Assembly: GCA_035772405.1 (NCBI GenBank) | Contig: JAYKKM010000253.1 | Location: 773,501 to 837,500 of the forward strand | Direction of reading: 5' to 3' | DNA length: 64,000 nt | Source of the DNA: Chrysogorgia sp. JL179-B06 | Lineage: Eukaryota > Cnidaria > Anthozoa > Scleralcyonacea > Chrysogorgiidae | Shown: positions 1-11,160 of the stretch, in pieces | Numbering within the stretch: the stretch's first letter is position 1 | Layout: each line of letters starts with the position of its first letter | Position numbers and translations under genes: made by a program | The notes under the pieces: model-generated | The model's input: the letters and a program-made list of their open reading frames with translations, nothing else | What the model was told of the DNA's origin: nothing | Database searches by the model: none

Positions 1-380
1 CAACTTTTTGATATACTGCCTCGTTATAAACAGCCTTCAATAAATCAACTTCTACTGAACAAATCATTACTGCTTCCAAATGGTGTTGACTAAGCAGATA
101 TCTCTATCGATTCTTGATGAAGCGCAACTTAATGTTCTCTCGCAGGACTCAACTGTGCATGGGAGGTGCATGAATGCAGTAGTTTAGACATTGGGTGTGA
201 TGGTGTTTGACGTAATGGGTGTGTCTGGCCAGGCCCCGTTTTGATGTCCACGAAAGGGGCCAGCCATGTGCGATGGTACAATGACACATAGGCCAGTCTA
301 AGCCTGATTAACTTCTTATTGGGTTCATCATGGGCCTTGATGGCTTTTATAACCCCCGCCTAATGGGTTTTATAATATTT
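1..380. other. Unassigned intergenic DNA
   Basis: I see no credible coding region, RNA gene or repeat of recognised family here. The only open frames are short and end in AT-rich DNA. The stretch abuts a foldback element that begins at about 381. Confidence 0.4.
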
Positions 381-785
381 AACAAATAGATTCCATTTTA
401 CCGTTGTCTGTTCAGTTATAAATACACAGATGACGTCAGAACGTGGTAAGAACCAAAAAGTGGCCCACGAGACGATAGTCGAGATAGATATAGATAAAAA
501 GTAGAGTGCTGCGTAGACAGTGTTTTGAATATATAGCAAAGTGAAAAGGTGGTAAACTGCCAAGAATTTAGTGACGAGATACTCACGTTTCGAGCGGAGC
601 CTTTCATTAGAGTAAGATCAGAGTAAGCCCTTCATCAGAGTAAGTCTTACTCTGATGAAGGGCTCTGCTCGAAACGTCAGTATTTCGTCACTAAATTCTT
701 GGCAGTTTACCACCTTTTCACTTTGCTATATATATAGATATATCTATAACTGAACAGACAACAAAAACATGGAATCTATTTGTTT
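381..785. mobile_element. Foldback MITE, family A, full copy
   Basis: The two ends are inverted copies: the left end reads AACAAATAGATTCCAT followed by a GTTGTCTGTTCAGTTATA block, and the right end is its reverse complement. A long inner inverted repeat (about 550-730) meets near 640. Each inner arm carries a TGATGAAG-stem-CGAAACGT module (plus strand 652-677, degenerate on minus 585-612). The outer end sequence recurs at 20281-20466 and in part at 58165-58245, so this is a dispersed family. No coding capacity is visible, and the superfamily is not assigned. Confidence 0.75.
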
Positions 786-802
786 TATACAATCAAAAAC
801 AA

Positions 803-1167
803 CCCCAAAGGTTTATCAAAGCTGTTGGGGCATGAAAAAAGAAAAACACAGCTGCTGACGTGATTTGACGCCATCCATGTATCTGTTCTTTATTAGTAGA
901 AAATGACCAGGGTCCATTACAAACGCTGCATTCTGATTGGCTACTCAACCGTTGTCTATTCGTGATAGACCATGATGGCAGAAATGAGAAAACTCTCGTT
1001 TTGGGGAGGTTTCAAAATCACATGAGTTTTTCGATAATTGTTTTGAGAATGCGTGATTTGTAATTGTCCACTAATTTGTTTCTACTAAAACAATTAGACA
1101 ACTCATCCTCGTTGTCTATGAGCCGGCGAATATATTCGCTCATAGACAACTCGTTGTCTAATTGTTA
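803..1167. repeat. Dispersed repeat shared with 58246-58640
   Basis: This block, starting CCAAAGGTTTATCAAA and ending in a palindromic GACAACTCG...CGTTGTCTAATTG tract, is repeated at about 58246-58640. There it again sits immediately after family A MITE sequence. The shared order suggests the two blocks move as one composite element. The distal end is a self-complementary tract (about 1090-1165). No coding potential is seen. Confidence 0.7.
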
Positions 1168-1898
1168 AATATATCCATATCTGTGCATATCCATCGTATT
1201 ATTTAGTTGTATTTTTCTTTTCTTGTAATTAATAATAATTCTTTATTTCCAATAACCCTGCAGCTAGAACTGAATTTACGTCTTATGGTTACACAGTATA
1301 ATCTACGTGTTGCACTGAACTTCAACTTATGGAAATATATCGATGATACAATCGGAGTCTATTCTACAGAACGGGTCTCAAAGCTCAATTGAAACTGCTG
1401 TTGAACAGAGCCTGTAACACTGGGTAAATAAATACCAATCGCTTCGAGTTGCATCCTATACAAAGACGGAAGACCAAAGAACTCCATTTTAACTTCAGGA
1501 AACTGAAGCAAGCTATCCCCCAATGAATCAAGGGAAGAGACTTAGAAGATATTGATCAAGCTAAGCAACCAGGTTTAGTTTATATTAGCTCTAACCTAAA
1601 ATGGAATAAATATACGTTGTGATTATATATTAGCTAATGTAAGAATAAATATGAATGCTGCTAAGTTCTCAAAAGGACTGGATATAATATGAAAAGGAGA
1701 AATAAGAGAACTTTAATGAGTAGAAAAATATACTTAAGTAAGAGTACTTACGTATATTAATGGACAACGTTTAGGACGATGTGTCCTTCTTCAAGTCAGA
1801 TGAAGAATGAGAGCAACATGGTATCATTTCTAGTAGTTCACACAAGTTAAAATATTTACTACCTCAGGAAAGAAAAATCAAGTATGGTTTAAAGTGGC
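1168..1898. other. Unassigned intergenic DNA
   Basis: AT-rich sequence without a recognisable gene. A 61-codon open frame at 1207-1392 shows no family motif and is not supported. Confidence 0.35.
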
Positions 1899-2533
1899 TA
1901 TCTCACGTTTGGGGATTTTATATGTCCGTAATATTTTGGGTCTTCCTGAGCAAAATCATAATATATATTGTCAGCTGAAAATTTCATCTTCATGGAGTTT
2001 TTCACTGTCAAAGTTACTGGATGTGATGTCACAAGAGGCATTCCAAACCAGTTTTCTTTTGTTACTTGCCACAAAAATGCCTCTTGTGACATCACATCTG
2101 ATAACTTTAAAAGACATTGGCAACATATATTAGGTTTGTCTAATATGAAAGAACTAGTAAAATGATAGAGTAACATCTTTTACAACTTTTCCGTATTTTA
2201 CTTCGTTTTTCAAATATTTCGTTTTTGAAATATTTTAATGGTTTCTGACGTCAGGTGCAGGGCAGAGAATTTCACTCATTAAAATATTAGTTCAGCAATC
2301 ACTGAGAAAACAAACTGAAATATTTCAAAATCGAAGTAAAATACGGAAAAGTTGTAAAAGGTGTTACTCTAGTTCTTTCATATTACACAAACTTAATTTT
2401 TGTTGCCCATGTCCTTTAACACCAAAAAAGTACATGAAGATGAAATTTTCGGCTGACAAGATATATTATGATTTTACTCAGGAAGACCCAAATATTACGA
2501 ATATGTAAAATCGATCCCCAAACGTGAGAGATA
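1899..2533. mobile_element. Palindromic MITE with inner hairpin
   Basis: The outer arms, TATCTCACGTTTGGGGAT at the left and its reverse complement at about 2515-2533, continue inward through a GTCAGCTGAAAATTTCATC block that is also inverted. A second perfect inner palindrome (GATGTGATGTCACAAGAGGC and its complement, about 2020-2098) sits inside. The GTCAGCTGAAAATTTCATC block recurs at about 49944-50110 inside another TTAA-flanked foldback, which links the two families. Open frames here are by-products of the symmetry. Confidence 0.75.
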
Positions 2534-2668
2534 TAAAAAGTTCTCTCAGTAGCTTAGGATAACTGACAGAGCAAAGCACATAAAGTAACTCAAATTTACA
2601 TAAAATACATCTTTAAATTTTAGCGTATTTGTAATTTAGTTAATATTTTTTTTATTTTTAATGTATTT

Positions 2669-3356
2669 AGGGTGTTCGGACGTATTTCGATTTTCAGAGC
2701 TTATTATCCGTTGCTAAAGAAATTTAGAATGAACAAATTTGCCATAAAATTTCACAGATTTCAGAATCCATCAAGACAGTCTGTATGTGGTATATGTGGG
2801 TAAAACTCTTTCGTTTGGTAATGTCATACGATGACGTCATCATGGCGTCATATGATGACGTCATCATGACGTCACCGAAAAATGAAAATTCCTATAATCT
2901 TCGAAGGTTTTTAAGTAAAATTAATTTTTCACATGCGATTAGAATCTGGACGTAATCTTGAAAAAAGTACGTGTGGATTTTAAGAATTTTTCAAAAGTAG
3001 CCGGGATATCGAATTTTTAAGGTGAGTAAACACAATAAAATATTGATAACTTCATTTTTATTTAATTTATCAACAAATCCATACTTACTTTTTTTGTAGA
3101 AAGTAATTTAGGTTTACACAACACTCAGAAATGTACTATAATGTAAAAAATGACGAAAATTATAGAGCTTTTGTGTTTGTCGATGGCGTCATTGTGACGT
3201 CATTAAATGACGTCACCATACGAAAGGAGTTTGCCAACATATTCCACACATAAAATATCTTGGTATATCCTTGAATTTATTGTCCACTCACGAAGTATAT
3301 TGGGTACTGTCCTTAGTAACCGGTTGTCTAGCAACGGAATACGTCCGAACCCCCTT
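2669..3356. mobile_element. MITE with GGGTGTTCGGACGTATT ends
   Basis: The left end GGGTGTTCGGACGTATT is inverted at the right end (AATACGTCCGAACCCCC, about 3339-3355), with TTA-rich flanks. The inside holds clustered TGACGTCA octamers (about 2832-2877 and 3195-3222) that are themselves arranged as inverted copies. The second copy, at about 6630-6836, retains only the right half. No transposase is present. Confidence 0.65.
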
Positions 3357-3414
3357 AAGTAAATATTAAATATATGTGATGGTTATTTCAATATCTATCA
3401 ATCATTGAATGATG

Positions 3415-3530
3415 TTGAGCATGATATGAAGAATTATCAAGCCCGAAGTTTGTGTTATCTGCCGAAGCCGAAGGCTGATGCGGATAACACAAACTGAGGC
3501 CTTGATAATTGGCTTCATATCATGCGAAAA
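3415..3530. repeat. Imperfect 110-bp palindrome
   Basis: GCATGATATGAAGAATTATC reads into TTTGTGTTATCTGCCGAAG and then returns as its complement, ending in CTTCATATCATGC. The same hairpin recurs at about 6898-7000 in the duplicated block. It is probably the core of a small foldback element. Confidence 0.65.
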
Positions 3531-4469
3531 CCGAATTCAATAATTGTTTTATTATTTATTTAAAAGATTAACTTTATCAACTATTTAACAACTCCATCGT
3601 TGGAAAAACGTCATAGCGTGCAGTATTAATTTTTCATATTGCACCAGGTGACGTCAATCGTGCAATAATCGTTTGTCATATTGCACCATTGATGTCACAA
3701 CTCCATATTTGGTAGGGCAATGATCAGTTGATATGACGATTTCACCGTTGGCTGTTAGCCAATCAGCGATCACGAATTCTTTTAAATAAATAATAATATT
3801 ATTGGATTCCTCTGAGCCCAATATTACAAAATATTTAAGTCGAGAATTCAATATTGGGCGAGCCTGAAGGTCGAGCCTAATATTGCAAATCGAGACTTAC
3901 ATATTTTGTATTATTATGCATTCTCATGCATTCTCTACTCTCGTGCATTCTCGATTTCGATTGGTTGTAATTGGCATACAGCTAATTCGTGACATCATCC
4001 GCTTCATGTGACGTCAATGTTCCAATATTATGGTTCAAAAAGAGTAACTATGACATCATTATTCCAATATTTTGTTGCTAGCTTACTGTTGCCAGCTTGT
4101 TTACGGCGAAAGAAAATTGGGTAATGGCGGGTTCTTCGCAAAGATTCGCCAACGACCATTGAACTACCAGAACATAGATGGGGTATCTAGCCATCTTCGT
4201 ATCTTTATAAGTTTGAAACTCGATTTTTGAGAATGTCTTCCATTTTCAATCGAACCACACCATTTTAAAAAGCATTCCTCGGAAACTCTGCTACCCACAG
4301 AGTAGTTTCACCAGGTTTACCCCAGCTTGTGACGTCACCAACTTAACTTCTTAGCTAATTAGGCAAAGTATTACAACAAGATGGCGGATGACAGGATTGT
4401 CTTTGGTCAAAATTAGTGCTGTTATTTTGTATACAAGAGTAGTTTTGTTTACTTGGATTACCTTAAGCT

Positions 4470-4640
4470 AATTTGGAAAATTAGGTAAGTGGGAACAATA
4501 GGGGTACAATTGGAAAATTAGGTAAGTTGGGACAATACGGGTACAATTGGAAAATTAGGTAAGTTGGGACAATAGGGGTAAAATTGGAAAATCGGGTAAG
4601 TTGGGACAATAGGGGTACAATTGGAAAATTAGGTAATTGG
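4470..4640 (+). repeat. 37-bp minisatellite, about 4.5 units
   Basis: Unit of the form ACAATTGGAAAATTAGGTAAGT plus GGGACAATAGGGGT. The corresponding array in duplicate copy 2 (about 7805-7945) has about one unit fewer, so unit number changed after the duplication. Confidence 0.75.
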
Positions 4641-4679
4641 GGATATTAGGGGGGAAATTCGCATATCGACAGATATGAT

Positions 4680-5165
4680 TCAAAAATTCAAAAATTCAGT
4701 TGTAAAATAACTCTTTTATTTGAAAGAACTCTTGAAACTATAAAAACTAACCATTTACAACTTTTTCATATCTCACTTCACTCTTGAGATATTAAGATTT
4801 GTTTAATATGTAAATGATCATAGTTATGACATCACAATGCATAATAACTTATTGAAAACGCTTATATATCCTTGAGATTACGTAATGAAATCACTTGAAA
4901 TGCAGGTGCATGTGCGTGGATGTATCCAACGACATCAAATATGCAAATGATCAAACGATTCCATGTGATAATGGTAAAGATATGCAGAATTTTTCAATAA
5001 GTCATGCATTGTGATGTCATAAATATGACTTTTACATATTAAACAAATCTTAATATCTCAAGAGTGAAGTGAGATATGAAAAAGTTATAAATGGTTAGTC
5101 TTTATAGTTTCAAGAGTTCTTTCAAACAAAAGAGTTATTTCACAACTGAATTTTTCATTGCATCG
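4680..5165. mobile_element. Palindromic MITE, family B (copy in duplication 1)
   Basis: Near-perfect inverted arms: AAAAATTCAGTTGTAAAATA at the left returns as ACAACTGAATTTTTCATTGC at the right. Internal blocks (TCACTCTTGAGATATTAAGA, ATGTAAATGATCAT, GATGTCATAAATATGA) mirror each other around about 4930. Further copies lie at 7985-8465, 20492-20850 (partial), 29460-29680 (partial), about 31897-31923 (end only) and 63222-63690. No coding capacity. Confidence 0.8.
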
Positions 5166-5459
5166 GCACTTTTTTAAGGTTAACCCCTTTACTTTTTGAC
5201 CAAATTATCGCTTTTTGGTCAAATGTTTGCCTGTCTTAAAATGACGGAATATACGCTAGCTTCTGCTGATATTAATCTACCGCATTATTTACGCTAAATT
5301 GTTATATTTTAAAATATGAGCAAACACTAACGAAAATTTAGTCAATTTTAGACATCCAAAAATTTAGCCAAAAACCGCGAAATTTGTCCAAAAAGTAAAG
5401 GGGTTAACCTTAACTTTTTGACGATTTCGACGTTTGAAAATATTAAATAAATATTAAGT

Positions 5460-6180
5460 AAATGATGATGATGATGGTGATGCTGATTGTCGTGCTGACG
5501 GTGTTGGTGATAATGATGATAGTGGTGATGATATCGATGGTGGTGATGATAATAATGGTGGTAGTAAATGGTGGTGATGGTGCTGATGGTGCGGTGGTGA
5601 TGATGGTTACGATGATGGTGTTGATCGTGATGGTGGTGCTGATTGTGGTTATTTATGATATATCGTTATAATGATGGTAGTGCTGCTGAGGCGATGGTGT
5701 TGATGGTGGTGATAATGATTGTGGTTATTATGATATATATGGTTATAATGATGGTGATGGTGGTTATGATGATGGTGGTGGTGATGATGGTGGTGGTGAT
5801 GACGATAATGACGATGCTGATGACGATGGTGGTGCTTATGGTGGTGATTTGGTACCATCATCATTACCACCATCACCACTACCATCTTCAGCGCCATCAC
5901 CTCAGTACTGAGGTGATGGCGCTGACTATGGTGGTCATGATGATGGTGGTTATGATGTTGGTGGTTATGACGATGGTGATACGTGGTGCTGATTGTGATG
6001 ATGGTGGTGGTGATGATGGTGATGATGGTCGTGGTGATGATGGTAGTGATCATATCGATGGTGATGATGGTGGTTATGATGATTATGGTACGTGGTGCTG
6101 ATGGTACGTGGTGATGATGGTGGTAATTGCCTTTGGTTGTGGTAGTGATGATAATTGTGATGATGATAATGATAATAATT
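5460..6180. repeat. Degenerate GAT/GGT repeat tract
   Basis: About 720 bp of imperfect TGATGG and GATGAT triplets. Open frames on both strands translate to Met/Val-rich or His-rich homopolymer-like peptides and are not genes. Within the tract, 5851-5887 switches to the complementary CCATCA composition, and a perfect palindrome follows at once, indicating a small inversion. Confidence 0.9.
5888..5925. repeat. Perfect 38-bp palindrome
   Basis: TCAGCGCCATCACCTCAGT is followed directly by its exact reverse complement, with the centre between 5906 and 5907 (AGT|ACT) and no spacer. It lies exactly where the GAT repeat switches strand. Confidence 0.9.
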
Positions 6181-6529
6181 AAAGACGTTTTTCAAAATAT
6201 TAATTCGAAGCTGACTTAAAACTACTTTTAGTAAAATAATTTGAATAACTGAATGCCATTTAGATCATTGAATACCGTTTATTTACAAAACTATAACCAT
6301 ATGTTAACCACAGCGTCATAATTTCACTATATCACTTCAAACTGATTAGTGTTGTAGAACTAAACTTCCGTTGTGCTTATCTTTAGGTTTTCTTACACAG
6401 TTTTAGTGTTTGGATGATCGAACAGGATCCTGAAGACGTACACTTTGACAACTGCATGGTGTCCTGTAAAAATGTAAAATATGTAAAATCTCGAAACGTA
6501 AGAATGGCATGTTAAGGAAAGTGTACGTA

Positions 6530-8721
6530 AAAGTACTCTCAAGAGCTTATGATAACTGACAGAGTAAAGTACATAAAGTAACCCAAATTTACATATTATA
6601 TACAACTTTATTTTTAATGTATTTAAAATGACGAAAATTATAGAGTTTTTGTGTTTGTCGATGACGTCATTGTGACGTCATTAAATGACGTCACCATACG
6701 AAAGGAATTTGCCTATATATTCCACACATAAAATATCTTGGTTATACCTTGAATTTATTGTCCACTCACGAAGTATATTGGGTATTGTCCTTAGTAACCG
6801 GTTGTCTAGCAACGGAATACGTCCGAACTCCCTTAAGTAAATATTAAATATATGCGACTTGGTTATTTCAATATTTATCAATTACTGAACGAGGTTGAGC
6901 GTGATATGAAGAATTATCAAGGCCGAAGTTTGCGTTATCTGCCGAAGGCTGAGGCGGGTAACACAAACTGAGGTCTTGATAATTCTTCATATCATGCGAA
7001 AACCGAATTCAATAATTGTTTTATTATTTATTTAAAAGATTAATTTTATCAACTATTTAACAACTGCATCGTTGGAAAAACGTCATAGCGTGCAGTATTA
7101 GTTTTTCATATTGCACCAGGTGACGTCAATCATGCAATAATCTTTTGTCATATTGCACCATTGATGTCACAACTCCATACTTGGTAGGGCAATGAGTTGA
7201 TATGACGATTTCACCGTTGGCTGTTAGCCAATCAGCAATCACGAATTATTTTAAATAAATAATAATAATTCAATATTAATATAAGACCGAAGGTCGAGCC
7301 TAATATTGCAAATCGAGACTTAGAATTTTGTAATATTGGGCGAAGATGAATCCAATAGGTGTTTTATTATATCGAACAAAATATCTTAACATAAAGATGT
7401 TTCTTCGCACGTAAACATTCAAAAGGTTGCTGCCGAATATGTAGCTGTCCTACATCGTAAAATATTGGGTTGCCACGTGATGATAATAGAAACAGTTGAT
7501 TGGTGGATAATATGTGAAGGTATATTTAATAAAGTGAATTGTTTGCTACTCAAGCTTTTAACGCAAACTGAGAAAAATGTTTCTGAGCCCCAGACGGGAA
7601 TCGAACCTGCAACCTTCATGATCTCTGGTTAGACGCTCTAACCATTGAGCTACCAGAACTTAGGTATCTAACAGTATCTAGCCATCTTCTCAGCTAATTA
7701 GGAAAAGTATTACAACAAGATGGCGGATGACAGGATTGTCTTTGGTTAAAATTAGTACTGTTGTTTTGTACAAGAGTAGTTTTGTTTACTTGGATTTCCT
7801 TAAGCTAATTTGGAAAATTAGGTAAGTGGGGACAATAGGGGTACAATTGGAAAATTAGGTAAGTTGGGACAATAGGGGTACAATTGGAAAATCGGGTAAG
7901 TTGGGACACTAGGGGTACAATTGGAAAATTAGGTAATTGGGGATATTAGGGGGGAAATTCGCATATCGACAGATATGATTCAAAAATTCAAAAATTCAGT
8001 TGTAAAATAACTCTTTTATTTGAAAGAACTCTTGAAACTATAAAAACTAACCATTTACAACTTTTTCATATCTCACTTCACTCTTGAGATATTAAGATTT
8101 GTTTAATATGTAAATGATCATACTTATGACATCACAGTGCATAATAACTTATTGAAAACGCTTATATATCCTTGAGATTACGTAATGAAATCACTTGAAA
8201 TGCAGGTGCATGTGCGTGGATGTATCCAATGACATCAAATATGCAAATGATCAAACGATTCCATGTGATAATTGTAAAGAATGCAGAATTTTTCAATAAG
8301 TCATTATGCATTGTGATGTCATAAATATGACTTTTACATATTAAACAAATCTTAATATCTCAAGAGTGAAGTGAGATATGAAAAAGTTGTAAATGGTTAG
8401 TCTTTATAGTTTCAAGAGTTCTTTCAAACAAAATAGTTATTTCACAACTGAATTTTTCATTGCATCGGCACTTTTTTAAGGTTAACCCCTTTACTTTTTG
8501 ACCAAATTATCGCTGTTTGGTCAAATGTTTGCCTGTCTTAAAATGACGGAATATACGCTAGCTTCTGTTGATATTAATCTACCGCATTATTTACGCTAAA
8601 TTGTTATATGACACTAACGAAAATTTAGTCATTTTTAGAATGAATTTAGCCAAAAACCGCGAAATTTGTCCAAAAAGTAAAGGGGTTAACCTTAACTTTT
8701 TGACGATTTCGACGTTTGAAA
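6530..8721. repeat. Segmental duplication, copy 2
   Basis: Direct repeat of about 2540-5438, minus about 480 bp of the CGTCCGAAC MITE. It includes a second 110-bp hairpin (about 6898-7000), the 37-bp minisatellite (7805-7945) and a family B MITE (7985-8465). The segment 7330-7670, including a tRNA-like SINE head, is present only here or has been deleted from copy 1. The copies differ by scattered substitutions and indels. Confidence 0.8.
7592..7663 (-). repeat. tRNA-like SINE head
   Basis: On the minus strand there is a box A-like TAGCTCAATGGTTAGAGC and a box B-like GGTTCGATTCCC at tRNA spacing, with an acceptor-like closing segment. A remnant of the same 5' part (ACCATTGAACTACCAGAAC) lies in copy 1 at about 4157-4175. 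It is treated as a tRNA-derived repeat rather than a functional tRNA because related decayed copies are common here. Confidence 0.6.
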
Positions 8722-8882
8722 CCACGTCGCACTATTGGCAAGTGACTTCGTTCCTGATCTTTGCAGATATGGCAGAAATTAATGTAATTATTGCTGATAT
8801 TTTTGTTTCTTAAAATTCAGAAATGGTAAGTTTAAATAGTATTTAACGATCTTAATTAGCTAGTGACTTCGATCCTAATATT
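8722..8882. other. Unassigned spacer
   Basis: Short AT-rich spacer between the duplicated block and the 11-bp satellite. No gene seen. Confidence 0.4.
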
Positions 8883-9447
8883 GTGGATATTTCGCACCTG
8901 TTTCGCACCTATTTCGCATGCACCTATTTCGCACCTATTTCGCACGCACCTATTTCGCACCTATTTCGCACGCACCTATTACGCACCTATTACGCACCTA
9001 TTTCGCACCCATTACGCACGCACCTATTACGCACCTATTTCGCACCTATTACGCACGCACCTATTACGCTCCTATTTCGCACCCACCTATTACGCACCTA
9101 TTTCGCACCTATTTCGCACCTATTACGCACCTATTTCGCACGCACCTATTTCGCATTACGCACCTATTTCGCACCTATTACGCACCTATTTCGCACCTAT
9201 TACGCACCTATTTCGCACGCACTTATTTCGCACCCACCTATTTCGCACCCACCTATTTCGCACGCACCTATTTCGCACGCACCTATTTCGCACCTATTAC
9301 GCACGCACCTATTTCGCACCTATTACGCACCTATTTCGCACCTATTACGCACCTATTACGCACCTATTTCGCACCTATTACGCACGCACCTATTACGCTC
9401 CTATTTCGCACCTATTACGCACCTATTTCGCACGCACCTATTTCGCA
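8883..9447 (+). repeat. 11-bp satellite array (TTTCGCACCTA / TTACGCACCTA)
   Basis: About 50 tandem 11-bp units in two alternating variants, with TTTCG or TTACG before CACCTA, and irregular 4-bp CGCA insertions. No unit contains a stop in any forward frame, so all three forward frames stay open for about 180-214 codons. Those open frames are artefacts of the repeat (for example, FRTYFAPIS-like reiterations) and should not be annotated as proteins. Confidence 0.9.
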
Positions 9448-9529
9448 ACCGTGATGTGCTGCAGTATAATATATTATTACTCGGCTAGTGGCCGTGATGT
9501 GCTGTAGTATAATATATTATGACTTTTTC

Positions 9530-9710
9530 ACTGCGCCTTTAATGCGAGTGATGGGTACTTATGTAATCAATGGGCACTTACGCATGTGATGGGCGCTTAG
9601 ATGAGCAATGGACATTTACGCAAGCAATGGGTATTTACAGGAGCAACGGATACTTACACAAGCTATGGGTGCTTATGTGGGTGCTTAGTGCTTACACAAG
9701 CACAGCATTC
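9530..9710 (+). repeat. Degenerate minisatellite, about 22 bp
   Basis: Loosely repeated GCAATGGGTATTTACGCAA-like units, for example at 9566, 9588, 9606 and 9625. It is strongly diverged. No gene is seen from here to the Kolobok element at 10375. Confidence 0.5.
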
Positions 9711-10370
9711 TTTTTGCCAAAAAATTAAACTGAGTCTTTTACATTATTGTAAACAGAATTCCACTTGTGTATTTGTTTACAATCGATGCCTACAGTAACT
9801 GTTGCATGGTTTTCAAAACATTGTGTCCATTTCTCTGCTGCCAATCTACATCATTCACCTTCTCTTCAACTGTATAATAGCCTAAACTTGTGGCATAACT
9901 GCATTTTCAAACTTTTTTGGTAAAATAGTTTATCCATTTAATTTTATGCAAGGCATTATACCACTATTGTTTGTCCACATCAAAACTTGTTAATTTTGAT
10001 AAGTTAAAAGCAAGGAGGACCTATGCAAAGACACTACACAAATATTTAGCAAATATGTAAAAATAAGCACTTGAAATTACTTTTTTATAGAAACAGGTTA
10101 TGGCACTTGCCCGCATCAGCACTTAACCAGTCAAATATGGTACTTGTAATTTGCTCAGTATTAAAGTATGCAAGTATTTAGTAAATTAAGTTGACTTTTT
10201 TTGTTGTGTTTAGTCATTTTCATGAAATTTTTTCAAGAGGGATTGAACGTCATATTTTTGGGAAAAATGCATATTGTTTTTTCTCAACTAATTTGAACCC
10301 TGCAAATTGGACAATGTAATTTTGTCATGCATGATAATGAATAAGTAATTATATGATTTTGCTTGTGCAA
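9711..10370. other. Unassigned intergenic DNA
   Basis: AT-rich, no recognised feature. It ends at the TTAA that flanks the Kolobok-like transposon. Confidence 0.4.
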
Positions 10371-10563
10371 TTAAAGGAACACTCCACCCCAAAAATAATT
10401 GTTGGTCAAATGAAAGACTAATATTACCTTAGTTGGAAATGAATAATAGGTTTCCTTCAATTCGTTTAGTTTTCGAGAAATTTCGTTTTGTTTCTCGCTT
10501 TTTTCGTAACTAAACGCCGGTTACTCCCATTAGCTTTTTGACGTCATTGCGTGAAAGCGTGAA
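10371..10563 (+). repeat. Left TTAA and terminal inverted repeat of the Kolobok-like element
   Basis: TTAA at 10371-10374 is followed by an inverted repeat that matches 14457-14665. A TGACGTCA octamer lies at 10539-10546, 59 bp before the transposase ATG. The left repeat has about 15 bp (around CGAGAAATTTCG) absent from the right one and lacks about 30 bp present in the right repeat. Confidence 0.9.
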
Positions 10564-10604
10564 GCACTAAAGTCTAAAGGTTTATAGCTGAGTTACTTTA
10601 TACA

Positions 10605-10934
10605 ATGCCTCATTGCATGGTGCCTGGATGCACTAATCATTCACGGAAGACCAAAGGAATAAGCTACCATCGAGTTCCTATTGATAAGCAATTACAAAAA
10701 GCGTGGATAGAGAGAATTCAGCGCAATAATCCATGTAAACCTTTAAATTCGTACGTATGTTCAGAACATTTCACTCCCGACTGCTTCGAAGAAAATCTGC
10801 GAGAAGCTGTTTTAGGATACAACAGTCGCAGGAGACTTAAGCCTAATTCTGTACCTTCAATTTTTACACGAAAACCCGCTGTAAAACCAAGAGACACTGG
10901 CGAAAGAAGAAATCGAACACGAGCTAGACAAGAG
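10605..10934 (+). CDS. Transposase exon 1: THAP zinc finger
   Basis: 110 codons, with the start ATG 42 bp inside the end of the left inverted repeat. The pattern is C4, C9, W35, C-x2-H near residue 57, then a proline-containing SVPSIF box, as expected for a THAP DNA-binding domain, which would recognise the transposon ends. The donor GTATTA at 10935 is supported by phase agreement with the downstream frame. Without splicing the frame stops at 11006. Confidence 0.85.
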
Positions 10935-11160
10935 GTATTAGGCAGCTGTATTTGTTTATTATTGAGCAAATTAAACCCTGTGCAAATCATGCATTTATAC
11001 ATTTAAATTAATAAATCTATTATTGTTGAATACAAATGACAGTTGTTGCGTTTTTATTATCAAAGTTTAATCAAAGTAAATATATTTGAACGTTTATTCC
11101 GACAATACGCAATGTTTTCTTAAGATATTGAATGACCATTTCAACTGACAAAAGGCAAAG

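Larger units (their letters stand above)
2540..5438. repeat. Segmental duplication, copy 1
   Basis: Most of this block is repeated in direct orientation at about 6530-8721. Blocks line up in the same order: the 3' end of a CGTCCGAAC-ended MITE, a GATATGAAGAATTATCAAG hairpin, a 37-bp minisatellite, a palindromic MITE, and a GGTTAACCCCTTTACTTTTTGACC segment. Copy 1 retains about 480 bp (about 2665-3145) missing from copy 2, while about 3895-4180 differs from copy 2. The shared homology ends at GACGTTTGAA in both copies (5438 and 8721). No host gene is carried. Confidence 0.8.

Noticed and set aside
5643..6195. Met/Val-rich and His-rich ORFs on both strands
   Set aside because: Translations of a GAT/GGT repeat; no biological composition or start context.
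8863..9507. Three overlapping 178-214-codon ORFs
   Set aside because: An 11-bp satellite without stops in any frame produces them automatically.
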